Assembly (NCBI GenBank): GCA_900541415.1
Contig: UQJP01000026.1
Span: forward strand, 1 to 52,093
Direction of reading: 5' to 3'
DNA: 52,093 nt
Source of the DNA: an uncultured Odoribacter sp.
Lineage (GTDB): Bacteria > Bacteroidota > Bacteroidia > Bacteroidales > Marinifilaceae
In this document: positions 41,818 to 50,934 of the stretch, one piece after another
Numbering within the stretch: position 1 is the first letter of the stretch
Layout of the letters: the number at the start of each line of letters is the position of its first letter
Notes under the pieces: model-generated
What the model saw: only the letters and a program-made list of their open reading frames with translations
Databases searched by the model: none
What the model was told of the DNA's origin: nothing
Made by a program: the position numbers and the translations under genes

Positions 41818-43473
41818 TTACATTTGGTTTAAATATTCATCCAAAATGATGCAGGTTTTGAGTTTTGTTGATATTTTTTTAGCAAGTCTTGATTTTCTTT
41901 TTCGAATAGCTTCCGATGAAACATGGAATACGGCGGCAATATCCGTTACTTTCCAATGATGCCGGACCATGGCCGCCATGAGCGTGTCGTCGGAACTGAG
42001 TTGTGGAAATCGTTCCTGGAATTTTTCGATGAATGCCTGATCGAAATCGGTTAGAATGGCCAGCAGGCGGCTTGAATAATTTGCTTTTTGCCGGGTGAAG
42101 GCATCCTGAAAGCGATTGTATATTTCTGAATTGACGTTTCCAACCCGGTATCGGTTTAATATACGTTCGAGTTCATCGTAAACAAGATTGTTTGCTGTGA
42201 TTAGTTCTTTGGTCACCGAAAAGCCCCATTCCGTATGCCTGACTGTTTCCGATAGTTGCTTATAATCTGTTTTTAATTTCCGGTGGCGGTGATATAAGGG
42301 GATCGAGATCAATAAAAGGATAATGATAATAACTGAAATGAAGATATAAGAACGGAGTTTTGCATTTTCCGATTTTAATAGTTGGCGTTCTTTTTCGGCG
42401 AGATTATATTTTTTATCCAGCTCTATGGTCAGGCTTTTATTGGTATTTTCGTTCAGGCTGTCTTTATAGATGTTGAATTGTTGCCAATAAGTGCATGCTT
42501 CCCGATAATTGCCTTCGTCTTGTGCAATTCGCGCAAGCAGTTTGTAACCATTGATTGTGTTGATGATCTTTTTTCCTTTCCGGGCCGCTTCTATCATGAG
42601 AGCACAGTAGTGTTTTGCGCTGTCCGGCTGATTTTGTTCCAGGAAGGCCAGTGTCATGCTGTGGTAATAAGAAGAAAGAATCCCCTGATCGTTTTGTGAA
42701 GATAGTTCAACACACTTTCTTGCATATTTTAGGGCGTTCGGAATATCTGAATTGTTCCTGTGCAGAATGCTTAATGAATTTAATATTCCGGTTTTTACTT
42801 CATTTACTTTCGGATCATCCGTATTTTCTAAGCCGTTCAATAAATTTAGTCCGTGGGTCAGGTATTCCCCGGCTTTTAAAAATTGTTTTTGGTTTGTGTT
42901 GATCTGACTTAACAGTTTTAAAGAATGCACGGCGGAAATGGTGTCCTGAGCCGTTAAGAAGTTTTGTAATGCCTTTTCCAGATAAAGTTCGGCTTCCGGC
43001 AGATTGCTTTGTTTGTTTTGCAGGCGCGCTAATTGATAGTATATTAATCCTTCCAGATGAGGATGAGTTTGTGTGTCTTTTTTCAGATGAAGTTCTGCCT
43101 GTTTTAGGAGGTCGTAGGCAATTTCTTTTTTATTTTGGCGTTGGGAAAGTTTGGACAAATAGTATAAGGTGCGGGCTAAATTATAGTGATCCGAAGTGCT
43201 TTCATAATATTTTCTGGAAAATGACAGGGTTGAATCCTCTGCGGAATAGATTAGGTTTTTATCATGTGCTGCCGCGTGGAGTAAAAAATAATAAGCTTTT
43301 TCTGCTTTCGGTAAATGAGTTATTTTTATTCTGTTCAGGCTATCCAGCACATATTTCGGCTCTTGCTCAATGATTTCGTCCAGTTGCGAAAGCTGAACAG
43401 CATAGTCGTTTCGGCTCGTCTGGCAGGAAATGAGCAAAGATAAATTAATAATAAATAATAAGTATTTATACAT
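41818..43473 (-). CDS. TPR-containing membrane regulator with C-terminal HTH
   Basis: I choose the Met at 43473 because the promoter -7 box (43502-43495) overlaps the earlier Met at 43497. The product is about 551 residues. It has a signal or lipobox at the N-terminus (LLISC), TPR repeats (about 70-330: ARTLYYLSKLSQRQNKKEIAYDLLKQAE, GLIYYQLARLQNKQSNLPEAELYLEKAL and others), a membrane helix (SYIFISVIIIILLLISIPLYH), a coiled coil and a cytoplasmic domain ending in a LuxR-like helix-turn-helix (WKVTDIAAVFHVSSEAIRKRKSRL). It probably senses a periplasmic signal and acts on DNA. The adjacent DUF3244 gene is a plausible target or partner. Confidence 0.78.
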   Translation of the reverse strand: MYKYLLFIINLSLLISCQTSRNDYAVQLSQLDEIIEQEPKYVLDSLNRIKITHLPKAEKAYYFLLHAAAHDKNLIYSAEDSTLSFSRKYYESTSDHYNLARTLYYLSKLSQRQNKKEIAYDLLKQAELHLKKDTQTHPHLEGLIYYQLARLQNKQSNLPEAELYLEKALQNFLTAQDTISAVHSLKLLSQINTNQKQFLKAGEYLTHGLNLLNGLENTDDPKVNEVKTGILNSLSILHRNNSDIPNALKYARKCVELSSQNDQGILSSYYHSMTLAFLEQNQPDSAKHYCALMIEAARKGKKIINTINGYKLLARIAQDEGNYREACTYWQQFNIYKDSLNENTNKSLTIELDKKYNLAEKERQLLKSENAKLRSYIFISVIIIILLLISIPLYHRHRKLKTDYKQLSETVRHTEWGFSVTKELITANNLVYDELERILNRYRVGNVNSEIYNRFQDAFTRQKANYSSRLLAILTDFDQAFIEKFQERFPQLSSDDTLMAAMVRHHWKVTDIAAVFHVSSEAIRKRKSRLAKKISTKLKTCIILDEYLNQM

Positions 43474-43494
43474 AAAGCTGGCACTTATTCGATG

Positions 43495-43526
43495 CAAACA
43501 TATATTAACTTTAACAAAATATCAAT
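43495..43526 (-). promoter_or_regulatory. Promoter of the TPR regulator gene
   Basis: The minus strand carries TATGTTTG (43502-43495), a consensus -7 box, with ATTG (43526-43523) 20 bases upstream. Transcription would begin just before the Met at 43473, which decides the start. Confidence 0.6.
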
Positions 43527-43641
43527 GTTTTTCTATATCACTTTTCTAAAGAAAATGATTTTTCCATATTTATTTCATGTTGTATGATATTGTTAATATA
43601 TCTGTTGCTCAATTGAAAAGAATAAAATAGGCGTGCAACTA

Positions 43642-44364
43642 TTATTTTTTTCGATTTACTTTTGCGCCGGAAGAAATATTTGCTTTCAATATTTCGGGAG
43701 TTCCTTTGTAAATCAATCTTGCTTTTTGGGACAGGTCATAGCTGATCGATCCGGAAACATCGAGTGTCGCTTTGGAAGACATTCCGGTGATGGCGACGGC
43801 TGCCTGTTTTGTTTTTAGTTCGCCTGCTGCCAGTAAAGCCCCTTGGTCCAGTTCTAAATTAAATGTATCTGCATTCCCGTTTAAAGTGATTACAGTGTTT
43901 CCTATAGCTTTTACGTTCAGTACGGATGTTTCGACATGCCATTTGATCCGGGTTCCGGCATGGGCTTCGATGGTGGTGGTTTTATTTTTCCAGGGAGTCC
44001 GGCTGCCGTCGATTGTTGCTCTGTTTTTGGCTTTTAGATTTGAAATGTTGGGGGTACTTAGAAAGATGTTCATCACTGCGAAGGTTTCGATGTATACCTC
44101 CGGGTCGATAAATATTCGCAGGGTGTCGTGCCTGACTTCCGTTTTAATATAAGGAAATAGATTGTTATCGGCTTCAATAATTACCGGGCGCACTTCGTCG
44201 GGAGTGGCAAAAATGCGAAGGGGGCCGTTTACCTCTATACTATTATATGTAGCAACCTTTCGTTGCTGGGTGAGAATATATCCCGACCCCTTTATTGTTT
44301 TTTGGCTCTTCGCACCTGTTGTGAATAATATGGTAAAGAGGAATATAAAAGTAAAAATTTTCAT
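43642..44364 (-). CDS. GIN-domain (DUF2807) secreted protein
   Basis: The 240-residue product has a signal peptide (ending AKSQ) and the repetitive beta-helix pattern of the DUF2807/GIN domain: YNSIEVNGPLRIFATPDEVRPVIIEADNNLFPYIKTEVRHDTLRIFI, then ISNLKAKNRATIDGS, LNVKAIGNTVITLNGNADTFNLELDQGALLAAGELKTKQAAVAITGMSSKATLDVSG. Such proteins are periplasmic or surface right-handed helices of unknown role, sometimes called putative auto-transporter adhesin heads. No operon partner is evident. It is transcribed divergently from the arginine operon, about 400 bases away. Confidence 0.82.
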   Translation of the reverse strand: MKIFTFIFLFTILFTTGAKSQKTIKGSGYILTQQRKVATYNSIEVNGPLRIFATPDEVRPVIIEADNNLFPYIKTEVRHDTLRIFIDPEVYIETFAVMNIFLSTPNISNLKAKNRATIDGSRTPWKNKTTTIEAHAGTRIKWHVETSVLNVKAIGNTVITLNGNADTFNLELDQGALLAAGELKTKQAAVAITGMSSKATLDVSGSISYDLSQKARLIYKGTPEILKANISSGAKVNRKK

Positions 44365-44762
44365 GGCTCCTTGTTTTTATATTCTAACGTCGGGTTCCTT
44401 TGAAAAGTTTTGGGATGAAATGTGTATGGAATGAAGAGATTCGAATTTAAAAACGGAGGTTTGCGGGATAGAATCATCTTTTTAGGACTCATTAACGATA
44501 AATGATTTTCATTTTTTGCATAAAAATCGCATGTGGGAATAATTATGCAACCGTTTGAAAATGTTAAATATTTAATTTTGCGGGGATAGTTGCATGTTTT
44601 AACAAAAATAACTGCATATTTATTTGTATCGAATAGATAAATATGCATATCTTTGTCTCGTTGTTTGATTAAGTCTATCGAATGAATAAGATTTTTCAGG
44701 CAGGGAATTAAAAATGTATAACTTTAACCGGCACAAAATCCGGTCATTAATTCGGAAATGAA
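44365..44762. other. Divergent intergenic region upstream of the arginine operon
   Basis: No gene is credible. It contains the arginine promoter and its dyad (44613-44655), followed by a leader of about 100 bases. I see no leader peptide rich in arginine codons. Confidence 0.5.
44613..44655 (+). promoter_or_regulatory. Arginine operon promoter with overlapping dyad (putative ArgR site)
   Basis: TTTG (44623-44626), 21 bases and TATCTTTG (44648-44655) form a consensus promoter. A perfect 11-base inverted repeat, TGCATATTTAT (44613-44623) and ATAAATATGCA (44637-44647), covers the -33 box and abuts the -7 box. Each arm resembles half of an ArgR box (TGnATwwwwATnCA). A bound repressor would block RNA polymerase. 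That the protein is ArgR is inferred from the operon downstream. Confidence 0.65.
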
Positions 44763-45371
44763 ATGAAAATAGATGTTATGGTTGCTTCAGAAGAGCATTT
44801 AAAGTATGTGACCACTATCAATGACTCTATTGACGAAGCTGCAAAAGCCAGGGGAACTGGTATTGCGCGGAGAACCGACGAATACATCGCCGATAAAATA
44901 AAACAAGGTAAGGCTATCTTAGCTTTGAACCGGGACGAGTTTGTAGGTTTTTGCTATATCGAATCGTGGGGACATGAGAAGTTCGTTGCCAATTCCGGTT
45001 TGATTGTAAAACCTGCATACCGGGGTATGGGAGTGGCTAAGATGATTAAAAAGGCTGCTTTCGATTTGTCGCGTAAGAAGTTCCCGAATGCAAAACTTTT
45101 CGGTTTGACAACGGGGGAACAGGTGATGCGTATCAATACGGAACTGGGGTATGTGCCTGTGACTTTTGCTAAGCTGACCGATGACGAACAGTTTTGGGCA
45201 GGATGTAAATCGTGTGTTAATTACGACATTCTTCAGCGTACGAATATGACGAAATGTCTGTGTACCGGGATGGTGTACGATCCGGAAGCTATTGCCAAAC
45301 GTCAGGCTGAATTGCAGAAAGTGAGCCAAAAAAGATCGGCTATCGCCCGGTTGTTTAAAAAACTTTCTTGA
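44763..45371 (+). CDS. GNAT-family N-acyltransferase of the arginine cluster
   Basis: The 202-residue protein has the GNAT acyl-CoA binding pattern: a beta strand leading to NSGLIVKPAYRGMGVAKMIKKAAFDLSRKKFPNAKLFGLTT (the Arg-Gly-x-Gly-x-(A/G) motif), then VMRINTELGYVPV. It also has a Cys-rich tail segment, CKSCVNYD...KCLCTG, unusual for the family. It sits 46 bases before argG and is the first gene of the operon. Bacteroidetes lack a classical ArgA, and this conserved neighbour is the natural candidate for the first step, acylating glutamate with acetyl- or succinyl-CoA. That role is inferred from context. Confidence 0.75.
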   Translation: MKIDVMVASEEHLKYVTTINDSIDEAAKARGTGIARRTDEYIADKIKQGKAILALNRDEFVGFCYIESWGHEKFVANSGLIVKPAYRGMGVAKMIKKAAFDLSRKKFPNAKLFGLTTGEQVMRINTELGYVPVTFAKLTDDEQFWAGCKSCVNYDILQRTNMTKCLCTGMVYDPEAIAKRQAELQKVSQKRSAIARLFKKLS

Positions 45372-45417
45372 GTGGAAGAAGTTTAAAGAGAAAAATCATC
45401 AATCAAAATCATCAATA

Positions 45418-46605
45418 ATGGAAAAGGTCGTATTGGCGTATAGCGGAGGACTGGATACCTCGTATTGCGTAAAATATCTGAGCGAAGAGTTGGGACTGGA
45501 AGTATATACAGCTCTTGCAAATACAGGCGGTTTCAGTAAAGAAGAACTGAAAGCGGTAGAAGAAAAAGCATATCTCTTAGGAGCAAAAAAACATGTAAAC
45601 CTGGATGTGACGGACGATTATTATGAGAAGTGTATCCGTTATATGGTTTTTGGAAACGTATTGCGAAATAAGACTTATCCTATTTCTGTCAGCTCAGAGC
45701 GTACGTTCCAGGCATTGGCTATTGTCAATTACGCCAAAGAGATCGGAGCACAATACATTGCTCACGGAAGCACCGGAGCCGGGAATGACCAAGTTCGTTT
45801 CGACCTTTGTTTTGCTGTTTTCGCTCCTGATATTAAGGTGATCACTCCCACACGCGACTTGAAATTGTCGCGGGAAACGGAGATTGAGTATCTTAAAGCG
45901 CATGGAGTGACTTCCGATTGGAAAAAAATGGAATATTCCATTAATAAAGGGGTTTGGGGAACTTCTGTGGGAGGAAAAGAAACTTTACATTCTAATACGA
46001 ATTTGCCGGAAACCGCTTATCCTTCGCAGTTGAAGAAAGAAGGTACGGAGCAGTTGGAGATCGAGTTTGAAAAAGGTGAGGTGGTTGGAGTGAACGGTAA
46101 GAAGGTCAGTAAGATCGAAGCCATCAATATGCTGGAAGAGATCGGTGCTGCGTGGGCTGTCGGACGGGATACCCATGTGGGCGATACGATTGTAGGTATT
46201 AAGGGACGTGTCGGTTTCGAGGCTGCTGCCCCTATGTTGATTATCAAGGCTCATGAATTGCTGGAAAAACATACTCTGACCAAATGGCAACAATATTGGA
46301 AAGAACAGTTGGGAAACTGGTATGGTATGTTTTTGCATGAAGCGATGTATTCCGAGCCGGTGATGCGCGATATTGAGAAATTCCTCGAAAGCAGCCAGCG
46401 GAATGTTAGCGGAAAAGTATTTATTCAGTTACGTCCTTACCATTTCGAGTTGATCGGTATTCAGTCCGGGCACGATTTGATGAATTCCGGATTTGCCGAA
46501 TACGGTGAAATGAATAATGCCTGGACGGCCGACGATGTGAAGGGTTTTACCCGTATTCTCTCTATGCCGTTGAGGATTTATAATGCTGTGAATAAAGATT
46601 TGTAA
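45418..46605 (+). CDS. argG: Argininosuccinate synthase
   Basis: The 395-residue enzyme starts VVLAYSGGLDTSYCVKYL, the ATP-pyrophosphatase P-loop. It has IAHGSTGAGNDQVRFD (the second signature), YSINKGVWGTSVGG and the C-terminal multimerisation helices. It joins citrulline and aspartate to argininosuccinate using ATP, the seventh step of arginine synthesis, in the cytoplasm. Length is normal. It is 46 bases after the acyltransferase and about 90 bases before the argC start. Confidence 0.96.
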   Translation: MEKVVLAYSGGLDTSYCVKYLSEELGLEVYTALANTGGFSKEELKAVEEKAYLLGAKKHVNLDVTDDYYEKCIRYMVFGNVLRNKTYPISVSSERTFQALAIVNYAKEIGAQYIAHGSTGAGNDQVRFDLCFAVFAPDIKVITPTRDLKLSRETEIEYLKAHGVTSDWKKMEYSINKGVWGTSVGGKETLHSNTNLPETAYPSQLKKEGTEQLEIEFEKGEVVGVNGKKVSKIEAINMLEEIGAAWAVGRDTHVGDTIVGIKGRVGFEAAAPMLIIKAHELLEKHTLTKWQQYWKEQLGNWYGMFLHEAMYSEPVMRDIEKFLESSQRNVSGKVFIQLRPYHFELIGIQSGHDLMNSGFAEYGEMNNAWTADDVKGFTRILSMPLRIYNAVNKDL

Positions 46606-46697
46606 TATATCTATCTGATTGGATGGCTTCCGATTTATGGACTGTGAAACATGAATATTCCCGTAAGTCGGAAGCCGAAAATCGAAAAGTTGAATTT

Positions 46698-47657
46698 ATG
46701 AAGGTTGCTATTGCTGGTGGTGCTGGATATACTGCCGGAGAATTGATCCGGTTATTGATTAATCATCCCGAAGCGGAATTGAAGTACATACAGAGCGAAT
46801 CTCACAAGGGAGAAGCTATTTATAAGGTGCATGGAGATTTGCTGCATTCCGGTTTGGTTTTTTCCGATATTGATTTCACGGATATAGATGTGTTGTTTTT
46901 ATGTATGGGACACGGGGTTTCTGCCGAGTTCCTGAATACACATCCTTTGCCTGAGAAGGTGAAAGTGATCGATTTGGGAAATGATTTCCGTTTGGCCAAA
47001 GATGCCGGGGAATTTGTGTATGGTTTGCCGGAATTGTCCCGGGAAACTATCGCCCGGAGTAAATATATTGCTAACCCGGGGTGTTTTGCCACTTCTATCG
47101 AGTTAGGTTTGTTACCTTTGGCGAAGGCCGATAAATTGCCCGATGATATTTCGGTGTTTGGCGTTACGGGTTCAACCGGAGCGGGACAGAAACCGACCAA
47201 CGATACCCATTTCAGTAACCGGAACGATAATCTTTCCAATTATAAGGTATTTACTCACCAGCATTTGGGTGAGATCGGCGAAACTTTAGTGAAGGCCGGA
47301 GCTTCGAATGCTTTCGATATTGCTTTCGTTCCGGTCAGGGGATGCCATTCCAGAGGGATCATTGCCGATATTGTTATCCGTACGGAAATGGAGGTTGAGG
47401 AAATCGTGAACCTTTATAAAGCGTATTACAACGGACATCCGTTCGTGTGTGTCAGCGATCAGCCGTTGTATATGAAACAGGTGGTGAACACTAACTACTG
47501 CTATATTAATATCTGTAAACAGGGGAATAAGGTGCTGATTACTTCAGTGATCGACAACCTGTTGAAAGGCGCTTCCGGCCAGGCTGTTCAGAATATGAAT
47601 CTGTTGTTTGGACTGGAGGAAACGACGGGACTTAAATTAAAAGCCAATTACTTTTAA
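46698..47657 (+). CDS. argC: N-acetyl(or succinyl)-gamma-glutamyl-phosphate reductase
   Basis: I choose the Met at 46698, where MKVAIAGGAGYTAGELIRLLINHPEAEL gives the normal Rossmann start. The open frame extends back to 46623, but those 25 residues are not family-like. The product is about 319 residues with SKYIANPGCFATSIELGLLPL (catalytic Cys), GVTGSTGAGQKPT and HQHLGEIGE (active-site His). It reduces acylglutamyl phosphate to the semialdehyde with NADPH. The short, plant/archaeal-like form is usual in Bacteroidetes. Whether the acyl group is acetyl or succinyl cannot be read from this gene. Confidence 0.94.
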   Translation: MKVAIAGGAGYTAGELIRLLINHPEAELKYIQSESHKGEAIYKVHGDLLHSGLVFSDIDFTDIDVLFLCMGHGVSAEFLNTHPLPEKVKVIDLGNDFRLAKDAGEFVYGLPELSRETIARSKYIANPGCFATSIELGLLPLAKADKLPDDISVFGVTGSTGAGQKPTNDTHFSNRNDNLSNYKVFTHQHLGEIGETLVKAGASNAFDIAFVPVRGCHSRGIIADIVIRTEMEVEEIVNLYKAYYNGHPFVCVSDQPLYMKQVVNTNYCYINICKQGNKVLITSVIDNLLKGASGQAVQNMNLLFGLEETTGLKLKANYF

Positions 47658-47748
47658 TGAGTTCTTTTGAGAATTTTAAATTGTTGATTATCGGGAGTTT
47701 TGTTTATTGCTTTCCGTATAATCTTCAATTTAAAAGTTTCAAAAATGT

Positions 47749-47819
47749 AGGTAGGGCACGTTTCGTATGTGCTCTTTCTTTTTAAAAAGTATATAAGTTA
47801 AATAAGTCGGATCGACTTA
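47749..47819 (+). promoter_or_regulatory. Intergenic hairpins between argC and argD
   Basis: An imperfect GGGCAC/GTGCTC hairpin followed by TTTCTTTTT (about 47754-47783) resembles a weak terminator. TAAGTCG/CGACTTA with loop GAT (47803-47819) lies 12 bases before argD. They may lower or tune expression of the distal genes. Confidence 0.35.
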
Positions 47820-47831
47820 AAATCTGAGATC

Positions 47832-48968
47832 ATGAATAATCTGTTTGAAGTTTACGATTTACTGGATATAGAGCCGGTAGAGGCAAAGGGAGCCTATCTT
47901 TGGGATAAAAAAGGTGAAAAGTATCTTGATTTTTACGGCGGGCATGCGGTTATATCGATAGGGCATTGCCATCCTGTTTATGTAGATAAGATCGGTAAGC
48001 AGTTGAGTAAGATCGGTTTTTATTCTAACGCTGTGATTAATCCTTTGCAAGAGGAACTGGCGGAGCAGTTGTGTAAAACTTCGGGATATGACGATTACCA
48101 TTTGTTTTTGTGTAATAGCGGGGCTGAGGCGAACGAGAATGCTCTGAAACTGGCTTCATTCATCACCGGGCGTAATAAGGTGCTGGCGATGAAGGGGGCT
48201 TTCCACGGGCGTACCAGCGCGGCGGTGGCTGTAACCGATAATCCTAATATTCAGGCACCTTTGAATCAAAGCCATAAGGTGAATTTTATCCCCTTAAACG
48301 ATGAAAAGGCGTTGGAAAAAGAGTTGGCTACGGGGGAATATGCTGCGGTCATTGTCGAAGGTATCCAGGGAGTAGGAGGAATCCGTGTTCCTGCTGAAAG
48401 TTTCCTGAAAAAGATGCGGGATTTGTGCGATCAGACCGACACGGTGATGGTGCTCGATGAGGTGCAGTCCGGTTACGGGCGTACCGGTAAATTTTTTGCC
48501 CACCAGTATGCCGGAGTGAAGCCGGATGTAATTACGATGGCGAAAGGCATGGGGAACGGTTTCCCGATCGCCGGGTTATTGATCACCCCTAAGATTGCAG
48601 CTAAAAAAGGTATGCTGGGAACTACTTTCGGAGGAAGCCATTTGGCATGCGCGGCGGCTTTGGCTGTATTAGAAGTGATCAACCGGGAGTATTTGCTGAA
48701 TAATGCTGCCGGATTGGGAAAATATATGATCCACGAACTGAAAAAGGTAAAAGGTGTGACGGATGTCCGGGGCGAAGGTTTGATGATCGGGGTCGATTTG
48801 GAGGTACCACAGTCGGAGTTTCGGAAGAAACTGACCCATAAATATCATGTAATGACCGGGTATAGCGGAAAAAATACATTGCGTTTATTGCCGCCTCTGA
48901 TTATCACCCGGAAAGAAGCAGACGAGTTTTTGGACGCGTTTAAACAAGTGATTGCCAGTTTTAATTAA
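47832..48968 (+). CDS. argD: Acetyl(or succinyl)ornithine aminotransferase
   Basis: The 378-residue class III aminotransferase shows YLDFYGGHAVISIGHCHP, CNSGAEANENALKLA (phosphate binding), MKGAFHGRTSAAVA, VLDEVQSGYGRTGKFFA (Asp for the pyridine nitrogen) and TMAKGMGNGFPIAG (the Lys that binds pyridoxal phosphate). It converts acylglutamate semialdehyde to acylornithine with glutamate as donor. It may also serve lysine synthesis, as ArgD does elsewhere. It is separated from argC by 174 bases with two hairpins and from argB by 28 bases. Confidence 0.94.
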   Translation: MNNLFEVYDLLDIEPVEAKGAYLWDKKGEKYLDFYGGHAVISIGHCHPVYVDKIGKQLSKIGFYSNAVINPLQEELAEQLCKTSGYDDYHLFLCNSGAEANENALKLASFITGRNKVLAMKGAFHGRTSAAVAVTDNPNIQAPLNQSHKVNFIPLNDEKALEKELATGEYAAVIVEGIQGVGGIRVPAESFLKKMRDLCDQTDTVMVLDEVQSGYGRTGKFFAHQYAGVKPDVITMAKGMGNGFPIAGLLITPKIAAKKGMLGTTFGGSHLACAAALAVLEVINREYLLNNAAGLGKYMIHELKKVKGVTDVRGEGLMIGVDLEVPQSEFRKKLTHKYHVMTGYSGKNTLRLLPPLIITRKEADEFLDAFKQVIASFN

Positions 48969-48996
48969 GCCCGGATGGCGGTATAGAGGAAATCTT

Positions 48997-49758
48997 ATGA
49001 TTAAAGTAATAAAAATCGGCGGTAAGCTGATCGAGAACGAGACGGTGCTCCATGGATTGTGCGATAAATTAACGGAGTTGTATCCCGGTTGTGTTTTGGT
49101 ACATGGTGGGGGTAGCCTGGCCGGACAGTTATCGTCCCGCCTGGGGATCGAAACCCGTATGCACGACGGGCGTCGGATTACAGACCGGGAAACGTTGGAT
49201 GTAACGATTATGGCGTACGCCGGATTGGCGAATAAGAAAGTGGTTGCAGCTTTACAGGCCAGAGGGGTGAATGCTTGTGGTTTATCGGGTTGCGATATGG
49301 GAGTTGTAGTGTCGCACAAACGGGAAGTGAAAGATATTGATTGGGGATTTGTTGGCGATATTGATCAGGTGAAAGCTGAAAATCTGGCTTATCTGTTGGA
49401 TAAAAAGATTATGCCTGTGGTTTCGCCGATCACTTTCGATTTGTCCGGGCAATTGCTGAATACCAATGCCGATAGCGTGGCTTCGGCGGTGGCTATTGCT
49501 TTGAGCCGCTTGTATGAGGTGGAATTGGTATTTTGTTTCGATAAGCCGGGAGTTTTGACCGATGTAGACGATGAAAGTTCTGTGATTCCTTCGGTCAACC
49601 GGGCTCAATATGCGGAATATGCAGCCGGAGGAGTGATTCATTCGGGCATGATGCCTAAATTGGAAAACGCCTTCAAGACGATCGATGCCGGGGTAAAATC
49701 GGTAAGGCTGACTAATCCCGACAACCTCACGGGAGGAACGGTCGTTGTGGGGGAATAA
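48997..49758 (+). CDS. argB: N-acetyl(or succinyl)glutamate kinase
   Basis: The start at 48997 (MIKVIKIGGKLIENE) gives the standard amino acid kinase N-terminus; an in-frame Met at 48952 would overlap the end of argD and is not family-like. The 253-residue product has LVHGGGSLAG, RITDRETLDVTIMAYAGLANKKVVAALQ, LLNTNADSVASAVA and CFDKPGVLTD. It phosphorylates acylglutamate with ATP and in many bacteria is the arginine-inhibited step. It lacks the N-terminal helix of arginine-sensitive hexameric forms, so feedback inhibition is uncertain. Confidence 0.94.
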   Translation: MIKVIKIGGKLIENETVLHGLCDKLTELYPGCVLVHGGGSLAGQLSSRLGIETRMHDGRRITDRETLDVTIMAYAGLANKKVVAALQARGVNACGLSGCDMGVVVSHKREVKDIDWGFVGDIDQVKAENLAYLLDKKIMPVVSPITFDLSGQLLNTNADSVASAVAIALSRLYEVELVFCFDKPGVLTDVDDESSVIPSVNRAQYAEYAAGGVIHSGMMPKLENAFKTIDAGVKSVRLTNPDNLTGGTVVVGE

Positions 49759-49773
49759 TTAAATAGGTTTGAT

Positions 49774-50832
49774 ATGATGACGAAGACAGACGCAATAGAA
49801 TTGCTGAAACGGATGATTTCTATTCCTTCGTTCAGCCGGGAGGAAGGAAATGTGGCAGATTTGATGGTGGAAACGCTGAAAAATCACGGATACATCGCTT
49901 CCCGCAAGGGAAATAATGTTTGGGCGAAATCGAAGGACTGGGATAGTGGTAAACCGGTTATTTTACTGGATGCACATATCGATACGGTGAAACCGAATGG
50001 GAATTGGGATACCGATCCTTTTACTCCCGTTGTGAAAGACGGTAAGTTGTTTGGCTTGGGGAGTAACGATACGGGCGGTAGTGTGGTTTCCATGTTGACG
50101 GCTTTTCTACACCTTACCGCAAAACCTCAGCCCTATAATTTGATTTGGTTGGCTTCGGCCGAGGAAGAAAATACCGGGAAAGGCGGGATTCAAAGTGTGT
50201 TGGAGGAGTTAGGGCATGTTGACCTGGCATTGGTAGGTGAGCCTACCGGGATGCAGGCCGCCGTTGCTGAAAAGGGGTTGATGGTGATTGATTGTATCGC
50301 AAAAGGTAAATCGGGACATGCGGCGCGGAATGAAGGCGTAAACGCTATTTATGAGGCTTTGCCGGATGTGGAATGGTTTCGCTCTTATCAGTTCGACAAA
50401 GAATCGTCCCTGTTGGGAAAGGTAAAAATGACGGTCACGGGGATCAATGCCGGGACTCTTCATAATGTAGTGCCTGCGGAATGTAAGTTTATGGTAGATA
50501 TTCGTATCAATGAACATTATTCCAATCAGGAAGTGTTCGAGACCATCAAACAGCATGTAAAGGCAGAAGTCCTACCCCGTTCGTTCTCTTTGAATTCTTC
50601 ATCCATTCCGGAAAACCATCCGGTGGTGAAGCGTTGTAAGGAGTTAGGAATGACCACTTATGGCTCGCCCACGACTTCTAATCAGGCGGTGATTCCCTTT
50701 ACTTCATTGAAGATCGGGCCGGGTGACAGTGCCCGAAGCCATACAGCGAATGAGTATATCCATTTGCAGGAGATCGAGGAGGGAATCGATATTTTTATAA
50801 ATTTGCTGGATAATTGCAACTTGTTCCAATAA
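49774..50832 (+). CDS. argE: Acetylornithine deacetylase/M20 metallo-hydrolase
   Basis: The 352-residue M20 peptidase-family enzyme has ISIPSFSREEGNVADLM, the metal ligands in LLDAHIDTVKP (His, Asp) and LASAEEENTGKGGIQ (catalytic Glu, ligand Glu), LVGEPTGMQAAVAEKGLMV, and a terminal RSHTANEYIHLQEIEEGI (His). Placed 16 bases after argB in an arginine operon, it should remove the acyl group from acylornithine or acylcitrulline. In Bacteroides the pathway is reported to use succinylated intermediates, so the true substrate may be N-succinylcitrulline or succinylornithine. Confidence 0.86.
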   Translation: MMTKTDAIELLKRMISIPSFSREEGNVADLMVETLKNHGYIASRKGNNVWAKSKDWDSGKPVILLDAHIDTVKPNGNWDTDPFTPVVKDGKLFGLGSNDTGGSVVSMLTAFLHLTAKPQPYNLIWLASAEEENTGKGGIQSVLEELGHVDLALVGEPTGMQAAVAEKGLMVIDCIAKGKSGHAARNEGVNAIYEALPDVEWFRSYQFDKESSLLGKVKMTVTGINAGTLHNVVPAECKFMVDIRINEHYSNQEVFETIKQHVKAEVLPRSFSLNSSSIPENHPVVKRCKELGMTTYGSPTTSNQAVIPFTSLKIGPGDSARSHTANEYIHLQEIEEGIDIFINLLDNCNLFQ

Positions 50833-50934
50833 GCCGGGGCAACCTTTCCGAAGAAGGGGTGTGAATCTTTTTCTATCGGGGATTGTTGTACGGTTTTAGA
50901 AGGAGGAAGTGCATCACCATTAAAATAATAAGTT

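Noticed and set aside
46623..46697. N-terminal extension of argC
   Set aside because: The 25 extra residues do not resemble the family; MKVAIAGG at 46698 is the normal start.
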